NCBI RefSeq assembly: GCF_000368085.1
Contig: NZ_KB849239.1
Coordinates: forward strand, 323,556 to 387,555
From: Acinetobacter nosocomialis NIPH 2119
Lineage (GTDB): Bacteria > Pseudomonadota > Gammaproteobacteria > Pseudomonadales > Moraxellaceae
Direction of reading: 5' to 3'
DNA: 64,000 bases
In this document: positions 37,213-45,644 of the stretch, in pieces
How positions within the stretch are numbered: the first letter of the stretch is position 1
Layout: every line of letters begins with the position of its first letter
Translations under genes and position numbers: made by a program
Notes under the pieces: model-generated
Databases searched by the model: none
What the model saw: the letters and a program-made list of their open reading frames with translations, nothing else
Told to the model about the DNA's origin: nothing

Positions 37213-38144
37213 TTTGCCGCTCCTTCAAGATTTTTCTCGACCATTTTGACAAATAGCTCTTCAAGGCGATTCGATTTGTTACGCATACTACGAACACGAA
37301 TACCTTGTGACTCTAAAAGTTGGAATAAGTCATTTAATGTATGTGCTTTATCCATTGTTACTTCTAAAGTACTACTATCAATTAAGTTGAACTTCACACC
37401 AATAATATTGAGCTGGAGTGGGGCAATTGGTTCTGCTAAATCAAAAATAAAAGACTCTTCACTCAGCTGGTTTAGGAAATTTTTCATGCTGGTATCTTCT
37501 TTAATGACACCACGGTCAATGATGGCAATTTGACGACACAACATTTCTGCTTCTTCTAAATAATGTGTCGTTAAAATAATAGAAGTACCGTTTTCGTTCA
37601 TTTCGGTCAGAAAATCCCACATAGAACGGCGTAATTCAATATCTACACCCGCAGTAGGCTCATCTAGAATAAGAAGTTTAGGTTCATGCATCATGGCACG
37701 GGCGATCATTAGTCGGCGTTTCATACCACCAGACAGCATACGTGCTTGTATATTACGTTTTTCCCACAAGCCAAGTTTTTCTAAATAATGTTCCGCTCGT
37801 TTCTCGGCAATCTTTTTATGAATACCGTAATAACCAGCCTGGGTAACTAAAATATCGAATGCTTTTTCAAATTGCCCGAAGTTAAATTCTTGGGGTACAA
37901 CGCCAAGCTGCTGTTTTGCCAACGATGGATGAGTATCGAGATTATGTCCAAAAATCTCAACAGTTCCTGAAGTTTTTTTCGTGAGGGAGCTGATAATACC
38001 AATGGTTGTTGATTTGCCGGCACCATTTGGGCCTAACAACGCATAAAATTCACCTTCAGGCACAGTGAGGTTAATACCTTTTAACGCCTGAAAACCATTA
38101 CGATATGTTTTGGACAAATCTCTTAAAACCAAAGCATCAGTCAT
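37209..38144 (-). CDS. ABC transporter ATP-binding protein (YadG-like)
   Basis: A 311-residue ATPase of the DrrA/NodI export class. The Walker A motif is LLGPNGAGKSTTIG, the ABC signature MLSGGMKRRLMIAR, and Walker B LLILDEPTAGVDIELR, with the switch His in ILTTHYLEEAEML. A C-terminal regulatory extension follows residue 220. It is the first gene of the tightly overlapping transcript ATPase-permease-queF-hypothetical. Confidence 0.93.
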   Translation of the reverse strand: MTDALVLRDLSKTYRNGFQALKGINLTVPEGEFYALLGPNGAGKSTTIGIISSLTKKTSGTVEIFGHNLDTHPSLAKQQLGVVPQEFNFGQFEKAFDILVTQAGYYGIHKKIAEKRAEHYLEKLGLWEKRNIQARMLSGGMKRRLMIARAMMHEPKLLILDEPTAGVDIELRRSMWDFLTEMNENGTSIILTTHYLEEAEMLCRQIAIIDRGVIKEDTSMKNFLNQLSEESFIFDLAEPIAPLQLNIIGVKFNLIDSSTLEVTMDKAHTLNDLFQLLESQGIRVRSMRNKSNRLEELFVKMVEKNLEGAAK

Positions 38145-38259
38145 GAAATTCTCACATTATGAAAGAGGGGTATATTTTGAGCGATAATGATTAATAAACC
38201 AAGTAAAATAGTCGGAATTTAATGAAATTGAGATAATTTTATGAAGTTATTATATATAA

Positions 38260-38277
38260 ATTGGTGCGCCCGGCGGG
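38260..38277. repeat. Left att repeat of the island
   Basis: ATTGGTGCGCCCGGCGGG matches the 3' end of tRNA-Arg at 44695-44712 at 17 of 18 positions. It marks the far junction of the integrated element. Confidence 0.85.
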
Positions 38278-38431
38278 CACTTGTCTAAATTTAACAACTT
38301 CTTAGGTTTTCCTGTCTTTTTCTATTATTTCATATAAAACAAACAAATGCCAAATTAGCCAATAATCTGTACTTCTATTATTTTCTATTTTTTTCCTATT
38401 ATTTCGGTTACTACAATTACGCCAGAAAATT

Positions 38432-38767
38432 ATGGCCTCATTTAGACAACGAAACGATACATGGCGAGCCGAGATAAGTGTAAACGGAATTCGCGAAAGT
38501 GCAACCTTTGATACAAAAGCACAAGCAAGGGCTTGGGCATCTAAACGTGAGATTCAGTTACGGGAACAATCGCATGGTAAACTTCCTAACCATTCATTTT
38601 TAGAAGCTATTGAACGCTATTTAAATGAAGTAAGCATAAAAAAGAAAACTCATGAGAATGAAGTCAAGCGAATGGCTTTCTTTAAAAGTGAGTATAAAAA
38701 GTTATGTCAAAAACAACTCTCAAAGGTCACCATTGATGATTTAGTCCAATGGCGTGATCACTTATGA
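38432..38767 (+). pseudogene. Phage tyrosine integrase, N-terminal fragment
   Basis: Only 111 codons remain. The N-terminal arm-type DNA-binding domain (FRQRNDTWRAEISVNGIRES, then FDTKAQARAWASKREIQLRE) and part of the SAM-like core-binding domain (SKVTIDDLVQWRD) are visible. The catalytic domain with its Arg-His-Arg-Tyr set is absent. The frame runs directly into a different phage gene near 38763, which marks a deletion junction. The element is therefore immobile unless helped in trans. Confidence 0.9.
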
Positions 38768-39896
38768 GCAACCACAATCAGCCCCGCAAGTTCCTGAACC
38801 ATCTTTTGCTGATAAGGCACTTGGATTAGGTGAAACAGCACTATCTTCTGCAACAGGCGCTACGAGCGGTACGCTTGGGATGATTGGTGGAACCATTAGT
38901 CAAGCAGGCCGAGAAATCATGTCAGGTAGCTTTGGTACACCTTAAGTAGCTCAATGTATTTCTCAAAATGCAGCAGAAGGCGCAGCAGACTTAACCTATG
39001 CATCTTGTACTCAAACAGGCCAAGAATATACTCAAGTTTTGGGTGAAATATCCGAGCCTTTAGTAGCTTTAACCCCTGCTTTGAGTGAGTTAGCGTTAGC
39101 AGGACAAGCTGCTCGTGGTGTTGCACCAATTGCACAAGGTGAGGCTATTAGAGCAGGGCAAGCAATTGCACCAATAGCTGAGCGTGCAGGACAAATGGCA
39201 GTAAGACCAGTTCAAGCTGTAGCTAATGCCATTCATTCAGGTGTTCAACGCATGGGTGAGATGGTAGGCTTAAGAACACCAGAAGCAGAAGGTCCAGCAC
39301 CTGCAAATGTTGGTGCAGCTCAAGTCGATCAGGCCACAATCCGTCAAGCACTTTCTCAAGATTTACCTTATCCAGTTCAATTAACTGAAGGACAAATGAA
39401 TCGGGATCCCGCCCAACTCAAGTTTGAAGTTGAAACTGCCAAGGATCCAGAACTTGGTACTCCTCTTCGCCAGCGTCAAGAAGAACAACATCAAGTAATG
39501 CAACATAATTTGGATGCTTTTATCGATATGACTGGTGCTAAAGCCACCAATATGCTTGAAGCAGGATTATCAGTTGATAAAGCACTTCAAAAGCAATTGC
39601 AGGCAGATAAAAATAAGGTGCGAGTAGCATATGCAAAAGCTGATAAGTCAGATGAAGCAAAAAGACCAGTAGACCTTACTCAGCCAGTGAGATCAGGCGA
39701 GAATGATCCAATGTTTGTGATTGATTATCTGAACTCTCAACCGGATTTGCCAACTACGCCGATTTTAACTAGTGCAAAGCGCACAGCAGAATCTTTGGGA
39801 ATAGCAAGACGTGGAGAGAATGGCGAATTTGGATTCTATGCACCCCGCCATGCAGTATGTGAGACAGAAAACCTTCAGTTTGACAATGTTAAGTAA
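38768..39896 (+). pseudogene. Phage internal virion-type protein gene, truncated and with an in-frame stop
   Basis: One reading frame continues from the integrase junction (its open frame begins at 38754) to 39896, broken by a TAA at 38943-38945. It encodes an Ala- and Gln-rich, low-complexity helical protein (GETALSSATGATSGTLGMIG, later QLTEGQMNRDPAQLKFEVET) like the long internal or ejection proteins of podoviruses. Neither end looks native: the 5' end is fused to integrase and the 3' end to tail-spike-like sequence. I treat it as a decayed gene; the exact virion role is inferred. Confidence 0.75.
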
Positions 39897-40752
39897 GCAT
39901 TTAAGGCAAATAATCTTTTTAACAACACTTATAGAAACTTTAAGTCTGTGGCCGCAGTAAATCCTGATGGATCATTCACAGGTGAGGTTGGGGTTGATAT
40001 ATATGATGGAAACAAGGTTTACACTGGTACAACCAACCTGCTAGAAACATTCTTAATGAATAATTTTAAGCAGTCATATAATGTGCAAAACTTTCAAACG
40101 TTACCTTTAAAGAATAGCTATGGCGAGCATATTGCAAAATCAAATGGTGATTCTGAAACAATTAATTTCTTTATTGCAAACCCCCACAATTTAACTATAT
40201 TAGGATGCGGTCAAGAAGATGTTAAGGGAGCACCTCTATATATTCTTGCTGAAGATGGTGTAGAGAACTGTTCTATCACTGTAGATGGCTTTCAGGCTGT
40301 ATGGGGAACAAATGGCACAAATACAGATAAAGGTATTAATCTGGCGACTGTAGATGGTCCGGTTACAGCTACTTTTTTTATCTAATTTAAAGAAAAGTGG
40401 AACTGGATTTTTATTTGATGGGCTTTTTATTGCTCGTAGTGGTAAGGTAATAAATTCAGGTTCAAATATTGGAAGTAGTGTAATTGTAGCTAATGGTCAA
40501 TATGTTGATCTTATTAATGTAATGCAGGTTGGTGATGGTGGTTTAGTTAAATCATCTAAAGATGTTGGGACAGACTTGAATAATGGTATTGAATGGAAAG
40601 AAGGAGTAGTGCATAAACTTGTTAAAGGTGCAACTCTCAACATTCCAGGAGGTCTAACAGACTGCTGGGGCACATCAACATACTATGGGCTAAGTGCTTC
40701 TGAAGGTGTTCAAGTTCTTCATTTGACAAACTCAAATAAGACATGGCGCTGA
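39897..40752 (+). pseudogene. Tail-spike-like protein fragment, frameshifted at a T run
   Basis: The same frame continues after the TAA at 39894 with AFKANNLFNNTYRNFKSVAA and the beta-strand-rich NLTILGCGQEDVKGAPLY and ENCSITVDGFQAVWG. It ends at 40383-40385 just after a run of seven T (40373-40379). Removing one T would continue into LSNLKKSGTGFLFDGLFIAR and end at 40752 (NSNKTWR). The repeats resemble the beta-helix of phage tail spikes. It lacks a native 5' end, so it is probably not functional. Confidence 0.7.
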
Positions 40753-40872
40753 ACGGTATTGTCTCCATCAAATATTGGGGCATGGGAGTAATTATTTAAA
40801 TATTGTGCTTTTAGCTTTATTAATTTCATTTGGTCTGTAGAATTATGACGTCTGTAACTCTACAAGATCAAA

Positions 40873-41901
40873 ATGAAAAGCTCTAATGAATCAAAAGCTA
40901 TATATTTCTTGGTTACTTTTTTTATTGGCTTAATATATGTTTATTTTGCGGTTTCTATGCCTAATGAATGGTTTAGAGACCGTAATTATTATGTACTTTA
41001 TGCTGAAATTGCAGGAGATTTGATAAGTGACTATGACTCAATTTTATCACTTTTAGTTAATGAGCCACTTTTTCTAACTACCGCAAAATTTTTTGGTGAT
41101 GCGTTCTCTGCTGATGCTTTCCCCAAATTCATGTGTGCTATTATTACAAGTATATTTGTCTATGTAGTTGCCAAAAAATCAAGAACATTCATAATGTTCG
41201 CACTGGGAATTATATCGCTTTTTTTTGTTTCATACTTAGAAACTGCCCAGATTATGGTGCTTAGACAAGGCTTTGCAACTGCAATATTTTTACTTGTCTT
41301 TCTTTCAAATATAAGTGACAAGAAAAAGCTCTTAACTTGTTTTATTCTTTCTTTCTTTCATTCTGTTTTCTTCATTGTGTCGGCTATTTACGCACTATAT
41401 TTATTCTATTTGCGAAAGAAAAGCACGAAGACAATGATTTCAATAGTTGCAGTTGTGTCAGCTATCTTATTCTTGTTCTCTAGGTTTCTTCTTGAGTACT
41501 TTGGATTTAGACAGGCCGAACTATATTCAAGTGAAACAGGAAGCGGAGGCGGGGGAGCTTTTGTTTTAAGTATTTTTATATTCTTGTATTTATATTTTTA
41601 TGGGGATAAGGAAAATAAAGAACTATATGACTGGTCGCTGATTGGAGTTGTGCTATTCCTTGTGGGGTATTATTTATTCTTCTCGGCTGGACGTCTGTAT
41701 GTTTCATTCTTCCCATTTATCTTGGTTCTATTGATATCAAGATCAAGGCTACAAGATATATTGTTCTTAACTGTTATCAACCTGATTTATATCATCTTGT
41801 TCTTCAATGGTAGTTACCTAATTTTGTTTGAAGCAAAGGATCCATTTTATATCAGCACATTATTCTCAAATCATGTAAGTAATCTTCTTACTTTCTTTTA
41901 A
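40873..41901 (+). CDS. wzy: EpsG/Wzy-type polysaccharide polymerase carried by the island
   Basis: A 342-residue inner-membrane protein with about ten spans, intact among decayed neighbours. The N-terminal FRDRNYYVLYAEIAGD loop and the IMVLRQGFATAIFLLVF helix with its conserved Arg resemble EpsG and Wzy repeat-unit polymerases. AT content is higher than in the core genes, which suggests transfer. The position, between tail genes and the lysis cassette, is where temperate phages carry conversion genes. It probably polymerises host capsule or surface glycan units. The ribosome-binding site is weak. Assignment to Wzy is by pattern; linkage and substrate are unknown. Confidence 0.78.
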   Translation: MKSSNESKAIYFLVTFFIGLIYVYFAVSMPNEWFRDRNYYVLYAEIAGDLISDYDSILSLLVNEPLFLTTAKFFGDAFSADAFPKFMCAIITSIFVYVVAKKSRTFIMFALGIISLFFVSYLETAQIMVLRQGFATAIFLLVFLSNISDKKKLLTCFILSFFHSVFFIVSAIYALYLFYLRKKSTKTMISIVAVVSAILFLFSRFLLEYFGFRQAELYSSETGSGGGGAFVLSIFIFLYLYFYGDKENKELYDWSLIGVVLFLVGYYLFFSAGRLYVSFFPFILVLLISRSRLQDILFLTVINLIYIILFFNGSYLILFEAKDPFYISTLFSNHVSNLLTFF

Positions 41902-41920
41902 ACACACATCAAACCATCAC

Positions 41921-41955
41921 AAGCCCTTTGCTTCAATAGCTTAGGGCTTTTTTAT
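41921..41955 (+). terminator. Terminator after the polymerase gene
   Basis: AAGCCCT (41921-41927) pairs with AGGGCTT (41943-41949), followed by TTTT. It separates the polymerase from the lysis genes. Confidence 0.88.
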
Positions 41956-41977
41956 TGCCTAAAACATAGGGGGTAGC

Positions 41978-42229
41978 ATGTCTGAAAAGGCGGCAAATAT
42001 GGTTGAAGTGGTTGCATCCACTGCGGCTACAAAATCAATGTATGCGGGGAGCGGAGTGACGTTATTTGGCTGGTATTTTCAGGTCAGTGCAGCTACCGCT
42101 ATTGGTTTAATTATTACGGTTCTAAGTTTTTTAGTTAATTTCTATTTCCAGTTTCGGCGGGATCGAAGAGAACGACTGGAACATGCAGCACGTATGAAAA
42201 GCTATAACGGAGCATGTGATGGAGAGTAA
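41978..42229 (+). CDS. Phage holin-like membrane protein
   Basis: An 83-residue protein with two hydrophobic stretches (AGSGVTLFGWYFQ, then AATAIGLIITVLSFLVNFYF) and a strongly basic cytoplasmic tail FRRDRRERLEHAARMK. Size, topology and position two genes before the endolysin fit a class II holin that permits endolysin release. GGGGG precedes the start. Its end overlaps the next membrane gene. Confidence 0.8.
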   Translation: MSEKAANMVEVVASTAATKSMYAGSGVTLFGWYFQVSAATAIGLIITVLSFLVNFYFQFRRDRRERLEHAARMKSYNGACDGE

Positions 42230-42419
42230 GCAGATTATTACTGTTGCAGTATTGGTTCTAGCATTATTGATTCTAATTTTCTTATTTTTCTTTGATATCC
42301 CAAAAGAAAATAAGGATTTAGTTAATATCTTTTTAGGTGCAGTTGTTGGTTGGACTGGTACCATCGTCAATTCTTATTTTGGGCATGATCGAACAAAGGC
42401 AGGATCAAATGACATTTAA
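42219..42419 (+). CDS. Small phage membrane protein in the lysis cassette
   Basis: A 66-residue protein with a strongly hydrophobic first segment (ITVAVLVLALLILIFLFFF) and a second weaker one (IFLGAVVGWTGTIVNSYF). It overlaps the holin-like gene by 11 bp and the endolysin gene by 11 bp, so the three are translationally coupled. It may be a second holin or an antiholin; this is inferred from position and topology. Confidence 0.72.
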   Translation: MESKQIITVAVLVLALLILIFLFFFDIPKENKDLVNIFLGAVVGWTGTIVNSYFGHDRTKAGSNDI

Positions 42420-42963
42420 AAATTTTTTTGATGCTGCCCGCGTCATTGCTGGTGGCAAACTTACACAAGCACAAGTATATGATCTAAATAAGGTGGTTGA
42501 TAAACTTGCGCCTTCTGGCATGACTACAAGTGATGTTGGAGTGGATCTAATTTCTGGCTTCGAAGATACGCGCTTCAAAGCTTATGACGATGGCGAGGGA
42601 GTCTGGACTATGGGAACTGGCACCACAGTTTATCCAAATGGAGTGAAGGTAAGGCAAGGTGATACTTGTACACCTGAGCAAGCAAAAGCCTACTTTAAAT
42701 ACGACTTAACTAAATTTGAAAAGACTGTAAATAATTCAGTCACAGTGCCTTTAACTCAAAATCAGTTTGATGCATTGGTTTCACTGACTTATAACATTGG
42801 TTCAGATGCTTTTCATAATTCAAATTTGCGTAAGCTACTTAATAAAGGTGACTATCAAGGTGCTGCTAACCAATTCCTTGTATGGAATAAGGCAGGAGGT
42901 AAGGTTATGAAAGGTCTAGTTCGTCGCCGAGAAGCTGAACGACCACTTTTTTTAAAGAAGTAA
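42409..42963 (+). CDS. GH24 endolysin (phage lysozyme)
   Basis: A 184-residue T4-lysozyme-type muramidase. The catalytic set Glu-8-Asp-5-Thr is visible in LISGFEDTRFKAYDDGEGVW followed by TMGTGTT. The C-terminal helical part contains LTQNQFDALVSLTYNIG and GLVRRREAER. There is no signal peptide, so release depends on the holin. The start at MTFKNFFDAA overlaps the previous gene. It is intact, in contrast with the structural genes of the island. Confidence 0.93.
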   Translation: MTFKNFFDAARVIAGGKLTQAQVYDLNKVVDKLAPSGMTTSDVGVDLISGFEDTRFKAYDDGEGVWTMGTGTTVYPNGVKVRQGDTCTPEQAKAYFKYDLTKFEKTVNNSVTVPLTQNQFDALVSLTYNIGSDAFHNSNLRKLLNKGDYQGAANQFLVWNKAGGKVMKGLVRRREAERPLFLKK

Positions 42964-42971
42964 CTTATAGG

Positions 42972-43094
42972 TGTACGCGCACCAAAGTTGCATCGATCAT
43001 CACATTGCTGTGTTTAATCTTCTCCGGTTGCACAGCTCACACTATTAAAACTAATGTGAGCATAAGCGTGTGTTTACAATGTCTTCAAAAATAG
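42972..43094 (+). pseudogene. Rz1-like outer-membrane lipoprotein remnant
   Basis: A frame without a start codon reads TRTKVASIITLLCLIFSGCT and goes on to HTIKTNVSIS, ending at TAG 43092-43094. The hydrophobic stretch ending in the lipobox FSGC is typical of the small spanin Rz1, which lies just after the endolysin in many phages. No embedding Rz frame remains, so the spanin pair was lost. Confidence 0.55.
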
Positions 43095-43155
43095 GTTTTA
43101 CATTTAATGAGTTTGATTTGTTATATTGCTCAAAGTCTATTTTTGAACTCTAAAA

Positions 43156-44421
43156 ATGAAAGCTTTAACTTCATCTTTATTTATCGTTTGCACTTTTACC
43201 ACTTCCTTATGTGTGGGTGCACCTTATTCTGCTTCTAAAATTGAAGAACTTGCAAAAGCAAATCCCACAGAATTTAAAGCCTCATGGTTCGCAGATAAAA
43301 ATAGTGTTAAATCCCAGACTAAAGAATTACAAACTGGTTATGACTATGCCACTTCTAAGAAAGTGCCATTTGTAATTGATGGTATTTACTATGTTGATGG
43401 TCAAGCTCAAAAATATGATTCAGCACAAAATAGTAAAGCTTCACTAATTTTACGCTCTAACTCAACTTTAAAGTTTGAACAAGGTGCTAAATTAATTACC
43501 AAGCCAAATAACTATAGTTCTTATACAACACTAGTTGCTAGAAATGTCTCTAATGTGAATATTGTATCGCCAGTACTTATTGGGGATAGGCCAAGTCATA
43601 AATATACTGGCAATAATAGTCATGAGTGGGGGTATGGCTTAGCTATATACGATGGATCAGGTAATGTTACTGTTACAAATCCAGTTATAGAAGATATGAC
43701 AGGTGATGGAATTTACATAGGCCGTGAGTGGGGTAGTGTAAAAGATAGTCCGCCAAAAAATATCCAGATTTCAAATGCTAAGATTAGTAAAGTAAGACGC
43801 AATGGTATCACGATAGCTTCTGTAGATGGACTGACTATTAAAGTTCCAACTATTACAGATATATCTGACAAATTTAATACTGTTGCACCGTCAGCAGCGA
43901 TTGATATCGAGCCAGAAGAATCAGCGAATACTGAAAAATCTTCAATAAAAAATGTGGTAATTGACTCCCTTACAGCGATTAGAGTTAAGTCACCAATTCA
44001 AACTAATCTTACTGACAAACGCACGGTAGATGTTAAGTTTACTGGTGTAACAAATCTAATTGATAGCACTTCAAGTGCACAGATTTTTGCTTATGACAAT
44101 ACGATTGATACAAAAAGCATTACGGGTGGAATAACTATTGATAATCTTGTAATCAAAGGTAATGAATTTGCCCCGAACTTATCTTTAAAGCAGGACAATT
44201 TTCAGTTCAATATAAAAAATCTTAGTTCTGAAAAAGATATGACTGTTTATTTGATTGGAAATGCCAAAGAAATTAGTAAGTACAATGGTTTCTCAATCCA
44301 GAATATTGAGTCAAAAGGTAAAATAAAAGCAAAGTATAATTTTGACTATGCAACTAAGAAGCCTCAAAAACTAGTAAGCCCAAAATATAAAATAAACTAT
44401 CCTATTGAGATAAGTCAGTAA
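43156..44421 (+). CDS. Secreted right-handed beta-helix protein (pectate-lyase-like)
   Basis: A 421-residue protein with a signal peptide (SSLFIVCTFTTSLCVGA, cleavage near GAPYS). From about residue 70 it shows short beta-strand repeats typical of pectate-lyase-like parallel beta-helices: SLILRSNSTLKFEQGAKLI, NVNIVSPVLIGDRP, NVTVTNPVIEDMTGDGIYIG and RNGITIASVDGLTIKV. Such folds act on polysaccharides or bind them. It lies inside the island after the lysis genes and has no clear ribosome-binding site. It is not a virion tail spike, because those lack signal peptides. A role on the host glycan is inferred. Confidence 0.7.
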   Translation: MKALTSSLFIVCTFTTSLCVGAPYSASKIEELAKANPTEFKASWFADKNSVKSQTKELQTGYDYATSKKVPFVIDGIYYVDGQAQKYDSAQNSKASLILRSNSTLKFEQGAKLITKPNNYSSYTTLVARNVSNVNIVSPVLIGDRPSHKYTGNNSHEWGYGLAIYDGSGNVTVTNPVIEDMTGDGIYIGREWGSVKDSPPKNIQISNAKISKVRRNGITIASVDGLTIKVPTITDISDKFNTVAPSAAIDIEPEESANTEKSSIKNVVIDSLTAIRVKSPIQTNLTDKRTVDVKFTGVTNLIDSTSSAQIFAYDNTIDTKSITGGITIDNLVIKGNEFAPNLSLKQDNFQFNIKNLSSEKDMTVYLIGNAKEISKYNGFSIQNIESKGKIKAKYNFDYATKKPQKLVSPKYKINYPIEISQ

Positions 44422-44435
44422 AGTAGGCCCTAGCA

Positions 44436-44603
44436 ATGCAAGTCATGATCATGGTTTATGAAGCAGGGAAGGTTGAGCACACATGCAACCTTCTTGCTGA
44501 GCTTGAAAAGAATAATAAAGTCACAAAACTTTATGACTTCAATAGAAATGAACTAAAAATTAATTTTTTGCGAAATGAAGTCTACTTCAACAAAATTTGG
44601 TAG
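44436..44603 (+). CDS. Small hypothetical protein of the island (55 aa)
   Basis: A frame starting MQVMIMVYEAGKVEHTCNLL, rich in charged residues in the middle (AELEKNNKVTKLYDFNRNE), ending NKIW. No known domain. It starts 14 bp after the beta-helix gene and may be cotranscribed. A weak AGG lies upstream. It may be a real small phage gene or chance. Confidence 0.45.
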   Translation: MQVMIMVYEAGKVEHTCNLLAELEKNNKVTKLYDFNRNELKINFLRNEVYFNKIW

Positions 44604-44694
44604 TAGTTTAGTAAGAAGCAAAATGGCCTATAAACCTGTGGATAAAAAGCGCATTACGCCAAAATATAGTTAAATTATTGATTTTATAGATTAG

Positions 44695-44712
44695 ATTGGT
44701 GCGCTCGGCGGG
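44695..44712. repeat. Right att repeat of the island
   Basis: ATTGGTGCGCTCGGCGGG spans the junction base pair and the 3' end (CCA and acceptor) of tRNA-Arg. It differs from the left copy at one base. Confidence 0.85.
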
Positions 44713-44773
44713 GATCGAACCCACGACCCCAGGCTTCGGAAACCTGTACTCTATCCAACTGAGCTACGAGCGC
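44697..44773 (-). tRNA. tRNA-Arg (anticodon CCG)
   Basis: A 77-nt tRNA with encoded CCA. The acceptor stem pairs GCGCTCG with CGAGCGC. The D arm contains TAGCTCAGTTGGATAGAG, the anticodon stem is CAGGT/GCCTG with loop TTCCGAA (anticodon CCG), and the T arm contains GGTTCGATCC. It is intact despite integration of the island at its 3' end. Confidence 0.97.
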
Positions 44774-44874
44774 ACATGTGTGGGGCACATCATAGGAAAA
44801 AAACACCGGTAGGTAAAGCACGAAATACGTACCAAGTGAGTTTAATGCTTAATTAAACAGCAGCTTGTTCTATT

Positions 44875-45495
44875 TTAGATGCGTTGCTGAATAAGCTGAA
44901 TTGAATAATTAATAGAATGGAGCGTATGTGCTAGCTCATGAGGAGGAATACGTGATTCCTGCAAACTGGTAATCCATTGCATTTGGCACATTTTAAGTTC
45001 TTGAAGTGTTTTTATTTGCTCTATTTTTTGAATAAGTGGCTTTGCCATAAGGCCACAGTATTGGCTTAAGCTTTGCTTCATCAACTGTTGTATTTCTTCA
45101 AAAGATAGTTGCTGAACTGGAATGCTTGGTTGGTTATTTTCAATATTTGAAGGCGCAGACGTTGATTGAGGAACCTGAATTTCTCCAACTAAATCATTAC
45201 TTTTATTCTCGTCAACATTTTTTTGATGTATTTCTTTAGTTGTTATAGATGACTCTTGGGGAGATATTTGTTCAGGTAACTCTGAATAATTTTCACTAGA
45301 AGGGGCAATTAGTTTTAAGTCAATGAGCTGTTGTATCAGTTCTGGTGGGGCGATCCGCTTTTTAAACTCGGTATCGAGACTTTGAAAATCTTCATGGTCT
45401 ATTAATAGAAGTAAACGTCTTTGTTTTGCATTTAACGTAATATTACGTTGTTGAAGCGCAACTCTTCCCAAATTGGTTCGATAAAAACCAGACAT
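44875..45495 (-). CDS. Hypothetical protein with N-terminal helical domain (206 aa)
   Basis: A 206-residue cytoplasmic protein. The N-terminal part (YRTNLGRVALQQRNITLNAK, then RRLLLLIDHEDFQSL) could be a small winged-helix-like domain. A low-complexity, Ser/Gln/Asn-rich linker covers about residues 85-140, and a helical C-terminal domain (QQLMKQSLSQYCGLMAKPLI) follows. The start at MSGFYRTNLG is preferred over a longer frame. I recognise no function. It stands alone beside tRNA-Arg. Confidence 0.7.
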   Translation of the reverse strand: MSGFYRTNLGRVALQQRNITLNAKQRRLLLLIDHEDFQSLDTEFKKRIAPPELIQQLIDLKLIAPSSENYSELPEQISPQESSITTKEIHQKNVDENKSNDLVGEIQVPQSTSAPSNIENNQPSIPVQQLSFEEIQQLMKQSLSQYCGLMAKPLIQKIEQIKTLQELKMCQMQWITSLQESRIPPHELAHTLHSINYSIQLIQQRI

Positions 45496-45644
45496 TGTAT
45501 TTCCCCAATATAAAAATGAAGCAGTCTGTTTGATTTTTCTCAATCAAACAGTACTCTTCTTAATAAAATATAAATGGGATTAAAGATAAAACTCAAAAAT
45601 GACAATTTGATGAAGAATTTATGAATATCATCTATTTAAGGAAA

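Larger units (their letters stand above)
38260..44712. mobile_element. Remnant prophage / genomic island at tRNA-Arg(CCG)
   Basis: A 6.4-kb region between an att repeat and the 3' end of tRNA-Arg. It contains a truncated tyrosine integrase, broken virion genes, an intact polysaccharide polymerase, a lysis cassette and a secreted beta-helix protein. The integrase frame stops where an unrelated virion gene begins, so a large internal deletion collapsed a full prophage. No intact replication, packaging or head genes remain, so it cannot form particles by itself. Confidence 0.9.

Noticed and set aside
42971..43000. GTG at 42971 as start of the Rz1-like protein
   Set aside because: It is in a different frame from the lipobox sequence and soon reaches a stop.
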